Below are positions 26,350 to 34,923 of a stretch of 64,000 nucleotides of DNA, one piece after another; position 1 is the stretch's first letter, and every line of letters begins with the position of its first letter. The translations under genes were made by a program, and so were the position numbers. Source of the stretch: Fibrobacteria bacterium (GTDB taxonomy: Bacteria; Fibrobacterota; Fibrobacteria; UBA5070); NCBI GenBank assembly GCA_020633825.1, contig JACKCV010000003.1:372001-436000 (forward strand). The letters are read 5' to 3'. Under the pieces are notes generated by a model. The model searched no databases, was not told the DNA's origin, and saw nothing but the letters and a program-made list of their open reading frames with translations.

Positions 26350-27551
26350 GCCGGCCTCCCGATCGCCGTGGAGACGTCGCGACCGCGCGAAGCGGTGCGG
26401 GAAGACGTGCGGTCGGGCGACCAGGCCGACCGCGGAGGTGGAGGCTCGTCGAGGAGCAGGGTGGTGTGCCGGGACAGGTTCAGCAGGAGTCCGAGCGAGA
26501 CCATCGAGAACGTCAGGGAGGAGCCTCCGTAACTCACGAAGGGCATGGGAAGGCCCGTGGTGGGGATCATGCGCACGCAGACCATCGCGTGCAGGGCCGC
26601 CCAGAGGCAGATGGAAGTGGTCAGGCCCGCGGCCAGGAGGCGCAGGAAGGGGTCTGCGCTGGTGCGCGCCACCGCCAGGCCGCGCCAGGCGACCAAGGCG
26701 AACAGTCCCATCACGGCAAGCGTGCCCAGCAACCCCATCTCCTCGCCCAGGACGGCGAAGATGGTATCGGTGTAGGGCTCGGGAAGGTGCAGGAGCTTGG
26801 CGGTCCCGCGTCCGAGGCCCACACCGAGGACGCCGCCGTTGCCCAGCGCGATGAGCGACTGCAGGGACTGGAGGGCGGAACCCTGGGCGTGCGCCTCGGG
26901 ATGGAGGAAGGCTTCCACGCGCGCCATGCGGTAGGGCTGCAGGACCATGATCCCCAGCATGCCCACGAACCCGATGGCGACCAGGGAACCGATGTGCTTC
27001 CAGGACATCCCCGCAACCAGGAGGATGGCGAAGGAGGTGGCCAGCAAGGCCGAAGCGGTGGAGAAGTTGGGCTGCAGGATGATCAATCCGCACATCAGGG
27101 CGACGCGCCACAGGGCCGGGACGAGACCCGACAATTCCTGGATCCGGGTGTCGGGCCGGGACAGGTACCAGGCCAGGGAGAGGACCAGGGCGAGCTTGGC
27201 CAGCTCGGAGGGCTGGAGGGAGAACATCGCCAGGGAGATCCACCGCTTGGCGCCGTTCACCGAACCCACCGATTGCGAGGCGATGGTGAAAACCAGGAGC
27301 GAGGCGGCGACGAGGAACAACGGACGCGCCGAGGCACGCAGCCATTTCGGAGGCACCAGGAACGCAACCACACCCGCGACGGTCCCCACGCCCAGGCGCA
27401 GGAGATGGTCGCCGAGGACCCGTCCGGATCCCCAGCTCCAACGGATCGCCCCGTAACCCGACGACGCGCTGTAGATCATGGCGGTGCCGATGATCGCCAG
27501 CACGACGCAGGCCGCGAGAAGGATCCAGTCGGGTTGGTTGCGCTGGGTCAT
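26340..27551 (-). CDS. ftsW: SEDS peptidoglycan polymerase FtsW
   Basis: A polytopic membrane protein of 403 residues that polymerises lipid II with its partner transpeptidase FtsI. About ten membrane helices are visible, with SEDS signatures such as GAKRWISL, LQPSELAKLA, YTDTIFAVLGEEMG and the C-terminal GLPMPFVSYGGSS. A cytoplasmic basic tail of about 40 residues follows the last helix. The ATG overlaps the stop of the MurD-like gene (ATGA). Its partner ftsI lies four genes upstream in the same operon. Confidence 0.95.
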   Translation of the reverse strand: MTQRNQPDWILLAACVVLAIIGTAMIYSASSGYGAIRWSWGSGRVLGDHLLRLGVGTVAGVVAFLVPPKWLRASARPLFLVAASLLVFTIASQSVGSVNGAKRWISLAMFSLQPSELAKLALVLSLAWYLSRPDTRIQELSGLVPALWRVALMCGLIILQPNFSTASALLATSFAILLVAGMSWKHIGSLVAIGFVGMLGIMVLQPYRMARVEAFLHPEAHAQGSALQSLQSLIALGNGGVLGVGLGRGTAKLLHLPEPYTDTIFAVLGEEMGLLGTLAVMGLFALVAWRGLAVARTSADPFLRLLAAGLTTSICLWAALHAMVCVRMIPTTGLPMPFVSYGGSSLTFSMVSLGLLLNLSRHTTLLLDEPPPPRSAWSPDRTSSRTASRGRDVSTAIGRPAWR

Positions 27552-28453
27552 CCCTGCAGGAACTCCCGTGCGAAACGATCGCCGCGCTGCATCAGTCCGG
27601 GCTCGCCGTCGCGGGGAAGGCAACCGGGGCAGAACAGGACCTGTCCACCGGCCAGGGTGCGATCGCGCGCCTCCAGGGCGGCGTCGGCCAGGTCGAGGCA
27701 GGTCACGGCGTCGGCGAGACGCCCCCAGGTGGTGGCGACCCAGTTGGGGGTCCCGGGGAGCAGCACGACGCGGGAACTGCGCGACCGGATCTTGTCGAGG
27801 AGTTCGAATCCGGCGTGGAAACCCAGGCCGCCGGTGACCAGGGTCAGCCGCTGGTCGAAGGAGTCGAGTGCGCGATCGAGGCCTTCGGCGGTGCAGGAGG
27901 CGGCATCGTCGAACAGAGCCACGCCGCCGATCTCGCCGCGCCACTGGAGCATGTGCTCCGGCCCGGTCCAGGAGAAGAGGGGTTCGCGCAGGGCGCGGGG
28001 ATCGACACCCCAGGACAGGGCGGCGGCGACGGCGGGCAGGACGGCCTGCACGTGGCGCACGCCGGGGATGCGCAGGGCGCGCACCGGGCCCAGGACGTGG
28101 GCGCGTCCGCAGTCGGCGGCGACGATCAATCCATGGCGGATGTAGGCTCCGCGCCAGACGGGTCGGTCGACCGACCAGGCCCAATCGAGGCTCGCCTCGA
28201 CCAGTCCGTCGTCCTGGCGGACGCCCGGCATGCCCAGGTCGGTGGGACGGGTTCCGGCGGTCTCGACCAGGCAATCGCACGAGGCGGGCAGGGCGCGCCC
28301 TTCGGCGACTTCCAGGATCTCGGGGGCGCGTCCGGCACCCAGGGCTTCCGAGGTCAGGCGACGCAGGAGGTGGGCCGTGACGAACCGGAATTCCGATCCC
28401 GCCACGGCGACCATGCGAGGGATCCTGTGGCTTGTGGTGGGCAGTTGGATCAT
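27548..28453 (-). CDS. Short MurD-like protein lacking the ATP-binding loop
   Basis: It occupies the murD position but has only 301 residues, against about 450 for MurD. The whole N-terminal UDP-binding domain is absent. Where the P-loop (G-T-N-G-K-S/T) should be, residues 19-26 read GSEFRFVT after MVAVA. The central domain is shortened and has no DHLD or carbamylated-lysine region. The C-terminal half is recognisable: a position equivalent to NDSKATN reads DDAASCT (182-188), and the ending QRGDRFAREFL (289-299) matches the MurD end. Start and stop overlap murF and ftsW by 4 bp, and GGAG precedes the ATG, so it appears expressed. ATP-dependent D-Glu ligation is unlikely; a structural or regulatory role is possible. 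Confidence 0.8.
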   Translation of the reverse strand: MIQLPTTSHRIPRMVAVAGSEFRFVTAHLLRRLTSEALGAGRAPEILEVAEGRALPASCDCLVETAGTRPTDLGMPGVRQDDGLVEASLDWAWSVDRPVWRGAYIRHGLIVAADCGRAHVLGPVRALRIPGVRHVQAVLPAVAAALSWGVDPRALREPLFSWTGPEHMLQWRGEIGGVALFDDAASCTAEGLDRALDSFDQRLTLVTGGLGFHAGFELLDKIRSRSSRVVLLPGTPNWVATTWGRLADAVTCLDLADAALEARDRTLAGGQVLFCPGCLPRDGEPGLMQRGDRFAREFLQG

Positions 28454-29853
28454 CGACGATCTCCGAGGGTTTGCACGGTTTCGAGAGTCTTCAGTCGGGA
28501 CACGATGGCGTCGAGCCGCAGTCCATGGGAGGCCTTCACCAGGACGATGTCGCCGGATTCCACTTCCTCGGCCAGGGCCTTCTCCAGGGCGTCCCGGGAG
28601 GGGAAGTGGCGCACGCGGGTCTTGGCCATGCCCTTGCGGCGGGCTTCGTCGGCGATGTCGCTGGACAGGGGCCCCACGCACCAGAGGAGGTCGAGGTTCA
28701 TCTCGCCCGCGTACGACCCGATGCCGCGGTGCAGTTCCTGGCTCTCCTCGCCCAGCTCCAGCATGTCGCCCAGGACCGCGACGCGCCGACCGGTGCAGGC
28801 CATGTTGGAGAGGATGGACAGGGCCGAACGCACGCTGGGGGGGTTGGCGTTGTAGCAATCGTCCAGGATGCGGAATCCCTGCCCCTGGATGACGTTCATG
28901 CGTCCTTCCACGGCGCGGAACTCCGACAGGGCCTGCGCGATGGCCGCCTTGGGGATGCGGTGGCTCAGACCGACGGCGATGGCCGCCAGGGCGTTGTACA
29001 CGTTGTGGACACCGGGAACGGCCAACTGGAAGCGGGTGCGTCCGACGCGGAACGAAGCGCATCCGTTCTCGTCCCAGGTCAGATCGGAGGGACGGACCTG
29101 GCCCTTGCGGATCCCGTAGGTGTGGACGCGGAAACGCGCGTTGGTGCGGACCTTCTGCAGCCAGGGGTCGTCGGCGTTGAGGACCAGGACGCCTCCGGTG
29201 CGCAGACCGGCCACCACCTTCAACTCCTCGTCGCGCACGGCCTGGAGGGTCTTGAAGAACTCCATGTGTTCGTGGCCGATGTTGGTCAGGACGGCGCAGG
29301 TGGGAAGCACCGCGCGGGACAGGATCTCCAGCTCGCCCGGGGAGGAGGTCCCCATCTCGACCACGGCGCTGCGATGGGCGGGCCCGATCCCCAGCAGGGT
29401 CATGGGCACGCCGACATGGTTGTTGAGGTTCCCCTTGGTGCGATGGCATTCGCCCTTGGCGGCCATCACCGCGGCCACCATCTCCTTGGTGGTGGTCTTC
29501 CCGTTGGAGCCCGCCACCGCGATGCGGGGAATGCGGAAGCGTCGCGCATGCCGGCTGGCGACCTTCAGGAAGGCCGCACCGGTGTCGTCGACCGGAACAT
29601 ACACGCGCGAAGGGACGAATCCCTGGTCTAGCCATTTGCGATCCACCACGGCGGCGATCCCTCCCTTCTCGAATGCCGTCTCGACGAACCCGTGGCCGTC
29701 GAAACGTTCTCCCTTGAGCACCCAGAACACGTCCCCGGATCCGATGGACCGGGAATCGGTGCAGATCCGGACGCGACGGTCGCGGCGGACCTTGCGTCCG
29801 ACGGATTCCGTCTCCAAAAAGTCCAGCAGTTCGCCCCAACGGATGGAATTCAC
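28450..29853 (-). CDS. murF: UDP-MurNAc-tripeptide-D-Ala-D-Ala ligase
   Basis: A cytoplasmic Mur ligase of 467 residues that adds D-Ala-D-Ala. The P-loop is GSNGKTT (residues 115-121), and GNLNNHVGVP and NIGHEHMEFF follow, all typical of MurF. The motif LDDCYNANPPS marks the C-terminal domain. The start is GTG at 29853, overlapping the murE stop (GTGA) with GGAGG 8 bases upstream. The next gene in the operon is the short MurD-like gene rather than mraY. Confidence 0.96.
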   Translation of the reverse strand: MNSIRWGELLDFLETESVGRKVRRDRRVRICTDSRSIGSGDVFWVLKGERFDGHGFVETAFEKGGIAAVVDRKWLDQGFVPSRVYVPVDDTGAAFLKVASRHARRFRIPRIAVAGSNGKTTTKEMVAAVMAAKGECHRTKGNLNNHVGVPMTLLGIGPAHRSAVVEMGTSSPGELEILSRAVLPTCAVLTNIGHEHMEFFKTLQAVRDEELKVVAGLRTGGVLVLNADDPWLQKVRTNARFRVHTYGIRKGQVRPSDLTWDENGCASFRVGRTRFQLAVPGVHNVYNALAAIAVGLSHRIPKAAIAQALSEFRAVEGRMNVIQGQGFRILDDCYNANPPSVRSALSILSNMACTGRRVAVLGDMLELGEESQELHRGIGSYAGEMNLDLLWCVGPLSSDIADEARRKGMAKTRVRHFPSRDALEKALAEEVESGDIVLVKASHGLRLDAIVSRLKTLETVQTLGDRR

Positions 29854-31313
29854 GATGCATCCCTCCTGGAGACGAAGGCCTCGGCCAGGATTTCCCGGTC
29901 GTCGAAATGACGCTTCTCGGTCCCGACGATCTGGTAGTCCTCGTGCCCCTTGCCGGCCACGACCAGGAGGTCGTCCGGCCCCAGGTCCGAGGCGGCGCGA
30001 TGGATCGCCTCGGCGCGATCGGCCAGGCGCAGGTGCGGCACGGCCCCCATGCCGGCGGCCACGTCGTCGAGGATCCGCTCGGGATCCTCGGTGCGCGGAT
30101 TGTCGGAGGTCAGGACGGCGAGGTCGGCCAGGCGGGCGGCGATCTCGCCCATGCGGGGCCGCTTGGTGCGATCGCGATCGCCTCCGCACCCGAACACGCA
30201 CACCAGGCGTCCCTTGACCAGGGGGCGCAGCCCCTCCAGGAGGCGTTCCAGGGCGTCGGGGGTGTGGGCGTAGTCCACGATCCCCCGCAGACTGCCGGAA
30301 CGGATGGGTTGGCAGCGCCCGGGAACCGAGACGCGCGCGGCGGCGGCGACCACGGCCTCGGCGGGGATCCCCGACTCCAGCATGGCCACGGCGACGCCCG
30401 CGAGATTCTGGGCGAAGGCCCTTCCCATGAGGGGGCTGGTCAATTCCACGCCGTGTCCCGCCCGGGAGCGCAGCGAGAAGGAAAGTCCGTCGAGTCCGTC
30501 GCGGAAATCGGCGAGACTCCAGTCGGCGTCGCGCCCCTGGAAGGCGAAGGTCCGGGCCCGTTCGCCGAGATGGTCGGCCAGGATCCGTCCGTGGGCGTCG
30601 TCGGCGTTGACCACCGCGATCCCGGAGGGACGCAGGTGCCGGGTGAACAGCAGGCTCTTGGCCGCGAAGTAGGCACCCATGTCGCCGTGGTAGTCGAGAT
30701 GGTCGTGGGTCAGGTTGGTGAACACCGCCATGTCCAGGAGCAATCCCCCGATGCGCCCCTGCACCAGGGCGTGGGAGGAGACCTCGACGGCGAGGGAGCG
30801 GGCACCCGCACCCCGGGCGCGGGCGATCCATTCCCACAGGCGGATGGCGTCGGGGGTGGTCATGCCCGAAGCGGCCTCGTAGCCGGGGTAGCGCACCGCC
30901 ACCGTGCTGGAGAGCGCCGGGGCCAGTCCCGCTTCCTCGAACATCGCCTCGGCCAGGAAGACCGAGGAAGTCTTGCCGTTGGTCCCGGTCACCGCGAAAC
31001 TGCGCAGCCCCTGCTCGGGCTCGCCGTGCAGGACGCGGCAGAGGGGTCCGATGGCCTCGTCGACCCGGGGGACCAGGAGTCGGTGGGGAAGGCCCGCGCA
31101 ATCGGCCCGATCGGTGAGGATGGCCACGGCCCCGCGGGCCAGGGCCTGGTCGGCGAAATCGTTGCCGTCGCGGACGGTCCCGCGGACGGCGCAGAACACC
31201 GAACCCGGAACGACGTCCCGGGAATCGACCGCCAGGCGCGCCACGGCGACGTGGGGGATGTCCCCCAAGGCGGGCACGTCGGCGCGGAACAGGAGGTTGG
31301 AAAGCAGGCTCAT
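29850..31313 (-). CDS. murE: UDP-MurNAc-dipeptide-meso-diaminopimelate ligase
   Basis: A cytoplasmic Mur ligase of 487 residues that adds the third stem residue. The P-loop is GTNGKTSS (residues 110-117). The sequence TSDNPRTEDP contains the DNPR motif that selects meso-diaminopimelate rather than lysine, so the wall is expected to be DAP type. Other family motifs include EVSSHALVQGR and NLTHDHLDYHG. ATG at 31313 overlaps the ftsI stop by 4 bp. Confidence 0.96.
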   Translation of the reverse strand: MSLLSNLLFRADVPALGDIPHVAVARLAVDSRDVVPGSVFCAVRGTVRDGNDFADQALARGAVAILTDRADCAGLPHRLLVPRVDEAIGPLCRVLHGEPEQGLRSFAVTGTNGKTSSVFLAEAMFEEAGLAPALSSTVAVRYPGYEAASGMTTPDAIRLWEWIARARGAGARSLAVEVSSHALVQGRIGGLLLDMAVFTNLTHDHLDYHGDMGAYFAAKSLLFTRHLRPSGIAVVNADDAHGRILADHLGERARTFAFQGRDADWSLADFRDGLDGLSFSLRSRAGHGVELTSPLMGRAFAQNLAGVAVAMLESGIPAEAVVAAAARVSVPGRCQPIRSGSLRGIVDYAHTPDALERLLEGLRPLVKGRLVCVFGCGGDRDRTKRPRMGEIAARLADLAVLTSDNPRTEDPERILDDVAAGMGAVPHLRLADRAEAIHRAASDLGPDDLLVVAGKGHEDYQIVGTEKRHFDDREILAEAFVSRRDAS

Positions 31314-32884
31314 CCGGGGCTCTCCTCGGCGGCTACGGTACGGACCAGGCTGTCGCTGGGAGAGGACCGACGTCCTCCCAGGGCCGACGCCAGGGTGCCG
31401 GGTGCGTCGGGAGCCCGGTCTCCCCAGGGCTGGGAGGGATCGCGCAGGGCGAAGCGCACGATGCGCCCGAAGACCGGAGCCGCCGTGATGCCTCCGGTGT
31501 GTCCCTTCTCGGTGGGATCGTCGAGCACCACCAGGCACACCATCGGAGCCCCGCGCAGGGGTACGATCCCGATGAAGGAGGCCATGAAGCGGTCCTGGAA
31601 GTAGCGTCCGTTCTCCGGATCGACCTTCTGCGAGGTCCCGGTCTTGCCGCCCACGGGAAGTCCCTGGATGCGTGCGTACCCTCCGGTGCCGCTGTCCACG
31701 ACGCCCTTGAGGGCCTGCATCACGTTCTCGGCGGTTTCGCGGCGCACGGCCTGCCGCACGGGGCGGGGCTGGAAACGCTCGACGGTGTCGCCTTCCGGGG
31801 ACACCAGGGCCCGCACCAGCCGGGGGCGCATCAGCAGTCCTCCGTTGGCCAGCGCGGCGTAGGCCATCGCCATCTGCAGCGGGGTCACCGCCACTTCCTG
31901 TCCGATCGCCATGGTGGGCAGGGTGCGCATCGACCACTGGTCGACGGTCTTGAGCAGACCGCTCTCCTCGCCGGGGAGATCGATCCCCGTGGGGGTGCCG
32001 AATCCGAAGTTGCGGGCCACCCGGTACAGTTCGTGGGAGCCGGCGATCTGGGCGATCTGGGCGAAGCAGACGTTGGAGGAATGCTCGAGGCAGGAGCGAT
32101 ACCCGTGGCGCCCCTTCATGGGGTGGGCGTCGCGGATGGGGCGACGTCCGTCCCCCGGATCCCAGGAGGGCCCGAGGAGGAAGAGGTCGTCTTCCTGGAG
32201 ATTTCCGGTCTCGAGGGCGGCGGCCAGGGAGATGGCCTTGAAGGTCGAGCCCGGCTCGTAGGTGCGATGCACCGCTCCCACCTCGACCCGTCCCTGCGCC
32301 ATGGAACGCAGATCGACCGGTGCCGGCAGGGAGGCGAGCGCTGCGACGTCTCCCGTGCGCGCCTCGACCACCACCACGGTACCGCCGGTGGCCCCGTGGC
32401 GGGCGACGGCCTCGGCCAGCGCGGCCTCGGCTTCTCCCTGCAAGGTCGGACGCAAGGTGGTGACCACCGCCAGCCCCGGACGGGGCTTGGATCCGCGGTC
32501 GTCGAAATCGGGCCAGGCCTGGCCGCGGCCGGTGCGACGGGCGGTCTTCCAGCCGGGAGTGCCGTGGAGGATGTCGTCGAAGCGGTACTCCAGACCCATC
32601 AGGCCGTTGCCGTCGCGCCCCACCAGTCCCAGGACCGGCAACGCCATGGAGCCCCAGGGCCAGCCGCGTCGTCCGTCGGGATTCTCCCCGGCGAGCACCG
32701 ATCCGTCGGTGGCCAGGATCTCCCCGCGCGGAGCATCGAGCAGAAGGCGCAGACGCGTCTGGTTGCGGGCGGCCTCGCGCAGGTCGGGGCCTTCCACGAC
32801 CTGGATCCAGGCCAGGCGCAACCCGATCGCCCCGAACAAGGCGAGGAACAGGGTCTGCAGAAGCCGGGTGCGGCCCGGGTTCAC
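31310..32884 (-). CDS. ftsI: Division-specific transpeptidase FtsI (PBP3/PBP2B type)
   Basis: A bitopic inner-membrane penicillin-binding protein of 524 residues that crosslinks septal peptidoglycan. A membrane helix (about residues 9-28) is followed by the dimerisation domain and the transpeptidase domain: SxxK is STFK at 213-216, SxN is SSN in EHSSNVCFAQ, and KTGT lies in VGGKTGTSQK. No C-terminal PASTA domains are seen. GTG at 32884 overlaps the rsmH-ftsL stop (GTGA). It works with FtsW, encoded downstream. Confidence 0.95.
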   Translation of the reverse strand: MNPGRTRLLQTLFLALFGAIGLRLAWIQVVEGPDLREAARNQTRLRLLLDAPRGEILATDGSVLAGENPDGRRGWPWGSMALPVLGLVGRDGNGLMGLEYRFDDILHGTPGWKTARRTGRGQAWPDFDDRGSKPRPGLAVVTTLRPTLQGEAEAALAEAVARHGATGGTVVVVEARTGDVAALASLPAPVDLRSMAQGRVEVGAVHRTYEPGSTFKAISLAAALETGNLQEDDLFLLGPSWDPGDGRRPIRDAHPMKGRHGYRSCLEHSSNVCFAQIAQIAGSHELYRVARNFGFGTPTGIDLPGEESGLLKTVDQWSMRTLPTMAIGQEVAVTPLQMAMAYAALANGGLLMRPRLVRALVSPEGDTVERFQPRPVRQAVRRETAENVMQALKGVVDSGTGGYARIQGLPVGGKTGTSQKVDPENGRYFQDRFMASFIGIVPLRGAPMVCLVVLDDPTEKGHTGGITAAPVFGRIVRFALRDPSQPWGDRAPDAPGTLASALGGRRSSPSDSLVRTVAAEESPG

Positions 32885-34113
32885 GGGACCACCGTCTGGG
32901 TGTCGGGTTCCGGCAAGCGGTACTGGCGGCCGGGACGAACCCAGCCCCACCGGGAGGCACGGGCTTCCATCGCATCGGGACGGCGCAACGCGGCGAGGCG
33001 TCCCGAGAGCTGGTCGACCGAGTCGCGCAGACGACGTTCGATCCCCGAGACCTTGGTGAACCGGGACTCGAGCTCGACATGGCGGGTCTGGCGCCACACG
33101 CATCCCACCATCATCGAGGCGAGCAAGGTGATGGCCACGAATCCCACCAGCACGGCGGGAACCACCGATCCACGGGTCTTCTCGACCACCCGCAGCCGGG
33201 CCGAACGCGCACGCGGATTGGAGGCGATCTCCTCGGCGTCGGGGGTCTCCCCGCGCACGACCCAGGCACCGTCGCGTTCGGGGCGGTTGCCGTAGATGTC
33301 GCGCGGAGCGTCGGGATCGTCGCCGATCAGCCCGCGCAGGAGGTTCTTGGCCAGGCGGTCCTCGACCGAATGGTAGGTGAGCACCGCCAGGCGTCCGCCC
33401 ACGGCCAGCGAGGACCAGGCGGTGGGAAGGGCGGTGCGGATCTCGCCGAGCTCGTCGTTGACGATCATGCGCAGGGCCATCGAAAGGCGCGCCATTTCCC
33501 GGGGACGGTCGCGCATCCCGTTGGGGAAGGCCGTCCGCAAGGCGCCTTCGAGATCGTCGGAACGGAGCGTCTCGCCGCTGGCCTGGCGCTCCAGGAGGTG
33601 GCGGGCGACGGTGCGGGCGCGCGGGACGTCGGCCAGTTCGTAGAGGGCGCGGGAGAGCGACTCCTCGTCGAGTCCTCGCAGCACTTCGGCCAACGACCCC
33701 GACGCGGTGGGATCCATGCGCAGATCCAGGGTGGCCCCGGGGCGGATGGTGAATCCGCGATCATCCTCGTCGAGCTGGCGGCTGGAGACTCCGAAATCGA
33801 ACAGGAAGCCCAGGGCGCCGGTCGCCTCGGGGAGGTCTCCGAGGGCGGAGAAGCGCAGATGCACGGCCTGGAAGCGGGGATCGCTCCCCAGGCGCGCGCC
33901 CGCGATGGCCAGGGCCTGCGGATCGCGGTCCAGACCGATCACCCGGGCTTCGGGCCCCAGGACCGAGAGCAGCACCGAGGAATGCCCCCCGTCGCCGAGG
34001 GTGCAATCGAACCAGGTCCCTCGGCCATCCTTGCGGAGGAGGGAGGCGATGCGCGAAGCGAGGACGGGGACGTGGCGGATGTCGAGCGGGGAATCGGAGG
34101 GCGCGTCGGTCAC
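32881..34113 (-). CDS. rsmH-ftsL: Fusion of 16S rRNA methyltransferase RsmH and division protein FtsL
   Basis: One uninterrupted frame of 410 residues. Residues 1-312 are RsmH (MraW), which N4-methylates C1402 of 16S rRNA: SAM loop LGDGGHSS (39-46), LTYHSVED (245-252), and the usual C-terminal end ARSARLRVVEK (302-312). Instead of stopping there the frame runs into a membrane helix (about 317-340, VVPAVLVGFVAITLLASMM), a short coiled coil with heptad spacing (345-377) and an FtsL-like end (RPDAMEARASRWGWVRPG). In most bacteria these are two adjacent genes. GTG start at 34113 overlaps mraZ, with GGAGG 4 bases upstream. Internal GTG codons near residues 309-323 could also initiate a separate FtsL. 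Confidence 0.9.
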   Translation of the reverse strand: MTDAPSDSPLDIRHVPVLASRIASLLRKDGRGTWFDCTLGDGGHSSVLLSVLGPEARVIGLDRDPQALAIAGARLGSDPRFQAVHLRFSALGDLPEATGALGFLFDFGVSSRQLDEDDRGFTIRPGATLDLRMDPTASGSLAEVLRGLDEESLSRALYELADVPRARTVARHLLERQASGETLRSDDLEGALRTAFPNGMRDRPREMARLSMALRMIVNDELGEIRTALPTAWSSLAVGGRLAVLTYHSVEDRLAKNLLRGLIGDDPDAPRDIYGNRPERDGAWVVRGETPDAEEIASNPRARSARLRVVEKTRGSVVPAVLVGFVAITLLASMMVGCVWRQTRHVELESRFTKVSGIERRLRDSVDQLSGRLAALRRPDAMEARASRWGWVRPGRQYRLPEPDTQTVVP

Positions 34114-34586
34114 GTGGCCTCCGGTCGCACCGCTCCGGCGCCGACGGGCGGAACCTGCAGGCAATCGGCGAAATCATCGTATCCGCTCGAGGAGGACAAT
34201 CCCCCGATCTCCTCTTCGAAGCGCTCGGGAGTCATGAGGATGATCTTGTCGCCGTCCCCGGCGAAGGTCACCCGGTTGGTGAGTCCCGCGATCTCCATGA
34301 GCCGGGGAGGGAGCGTGAGACGATTCTGCTCGTCGAGGACGGACGTGGCGGCCAGGGTCGTCATGCGACGCAGGTTCGCCGCCAGGGCGGGAGTGCGCGG
34401 CAGGGACTGCAGGGCCTGGACGGTGCGATGGAAGGAGGGGTAGTCGAAACAGATCAGGGTGGAGCCGCTACCGGGGACCACCACGACCTTCCCGTCGGCT
34501 TCCACGGGGAGCTCACGCCGCAACTCGCGGGGCAGGTTGGTCCTGCCCTTGGAGTCGATCGCGACTGTGCTGTAACCCGTGTACAC
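34110..34586 (-). CDS. mraZ: Transcriptional regulator MraZ
   Basis: First gene of the dcw operon; a ring-forming AbrB-like DNA-binding protein of 158 residues. Two MraZ half-domains are seen, each with the DxxGR-type turn: VAIDSKGRTNLPRELR near the start and VLDEQNRLTLPPRL near residue 90. The GTG at 34586 was chosen so that the protein begins just before the first conserved strand; GGAGGG lies about 10 bases upstream. MraZ usually represses its own promoter; candidate boxes lie just upstream. Confidence 0.9.
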   Translation of the reverse strand: MYTGYSTVAIDSKGRTNLPRELRRELPVEADGKVVVVPGSGSTLICFDYPSFHRTVQALQSLPRTPALAANLRRMTTLAATSVLDEQNRLTLPPRLMEIAGLTNRVTFAGDGDKIILMTPERFEEEIGGLSSSSGYDDFADCLQVPPVGAGAVRPEAT

Positions 34587-34605
34587 CCTGAGGAACCCTC
34601 CATAA

Positions 34606-34654
34606 CCCACCGCTTTTACCCACGGCTACCCATAATCTAACCCATTCTCCCCCA
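34606..34654 (-). promoter_or_regulatory. Candidate MraZ operator (five TGGG boxes)
   Basis: Reading towards mraZ, TGGG occurs five times (on the plus strand CCCA at 34651, 34641, 34629, 34619 and 34606), spaced 10, 12, 10 and 13 bases. MraZ of other bacteria binds TGGGN direct repeats spaced about 10 bases in this same location. A small palindrome ACCTC/GAGGT (34725-34739) lies further up in an AT-richer stretch that probably contains the promoters for mraZ and the divergent gene. Confidence 0.5.
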
Positions 34655-34923
34655 CATCCCGCAACCTTCCCCCCCATTTCTTCCGTGGACGAGAATCAAT
34701 TCTTTGCATTCACAACCCTTCTGGACCTCCATATGAGGTAGGTCACGTCGCTTTTACCACTACTCTTTGCGCTTAAACGCTTTTTATCCCTTTATTCCGA
34801 CATCGCGATTCGGAATCCATTCTTTGCGCCCCCACCCTCACCCGGGATTTCCCCACACTTCCCCACGTCGCCGATTCCGGGCTCGCTCTGGTGCGCACGG
34901 GCTCGCTTCGGTACATTCCTGCC

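Noticed and set aside
34725..34739. Palindrome ACCTC/GAGGT as a defined operator
   Set aside because: Only five paired bases; too short to assign beyond a mention.
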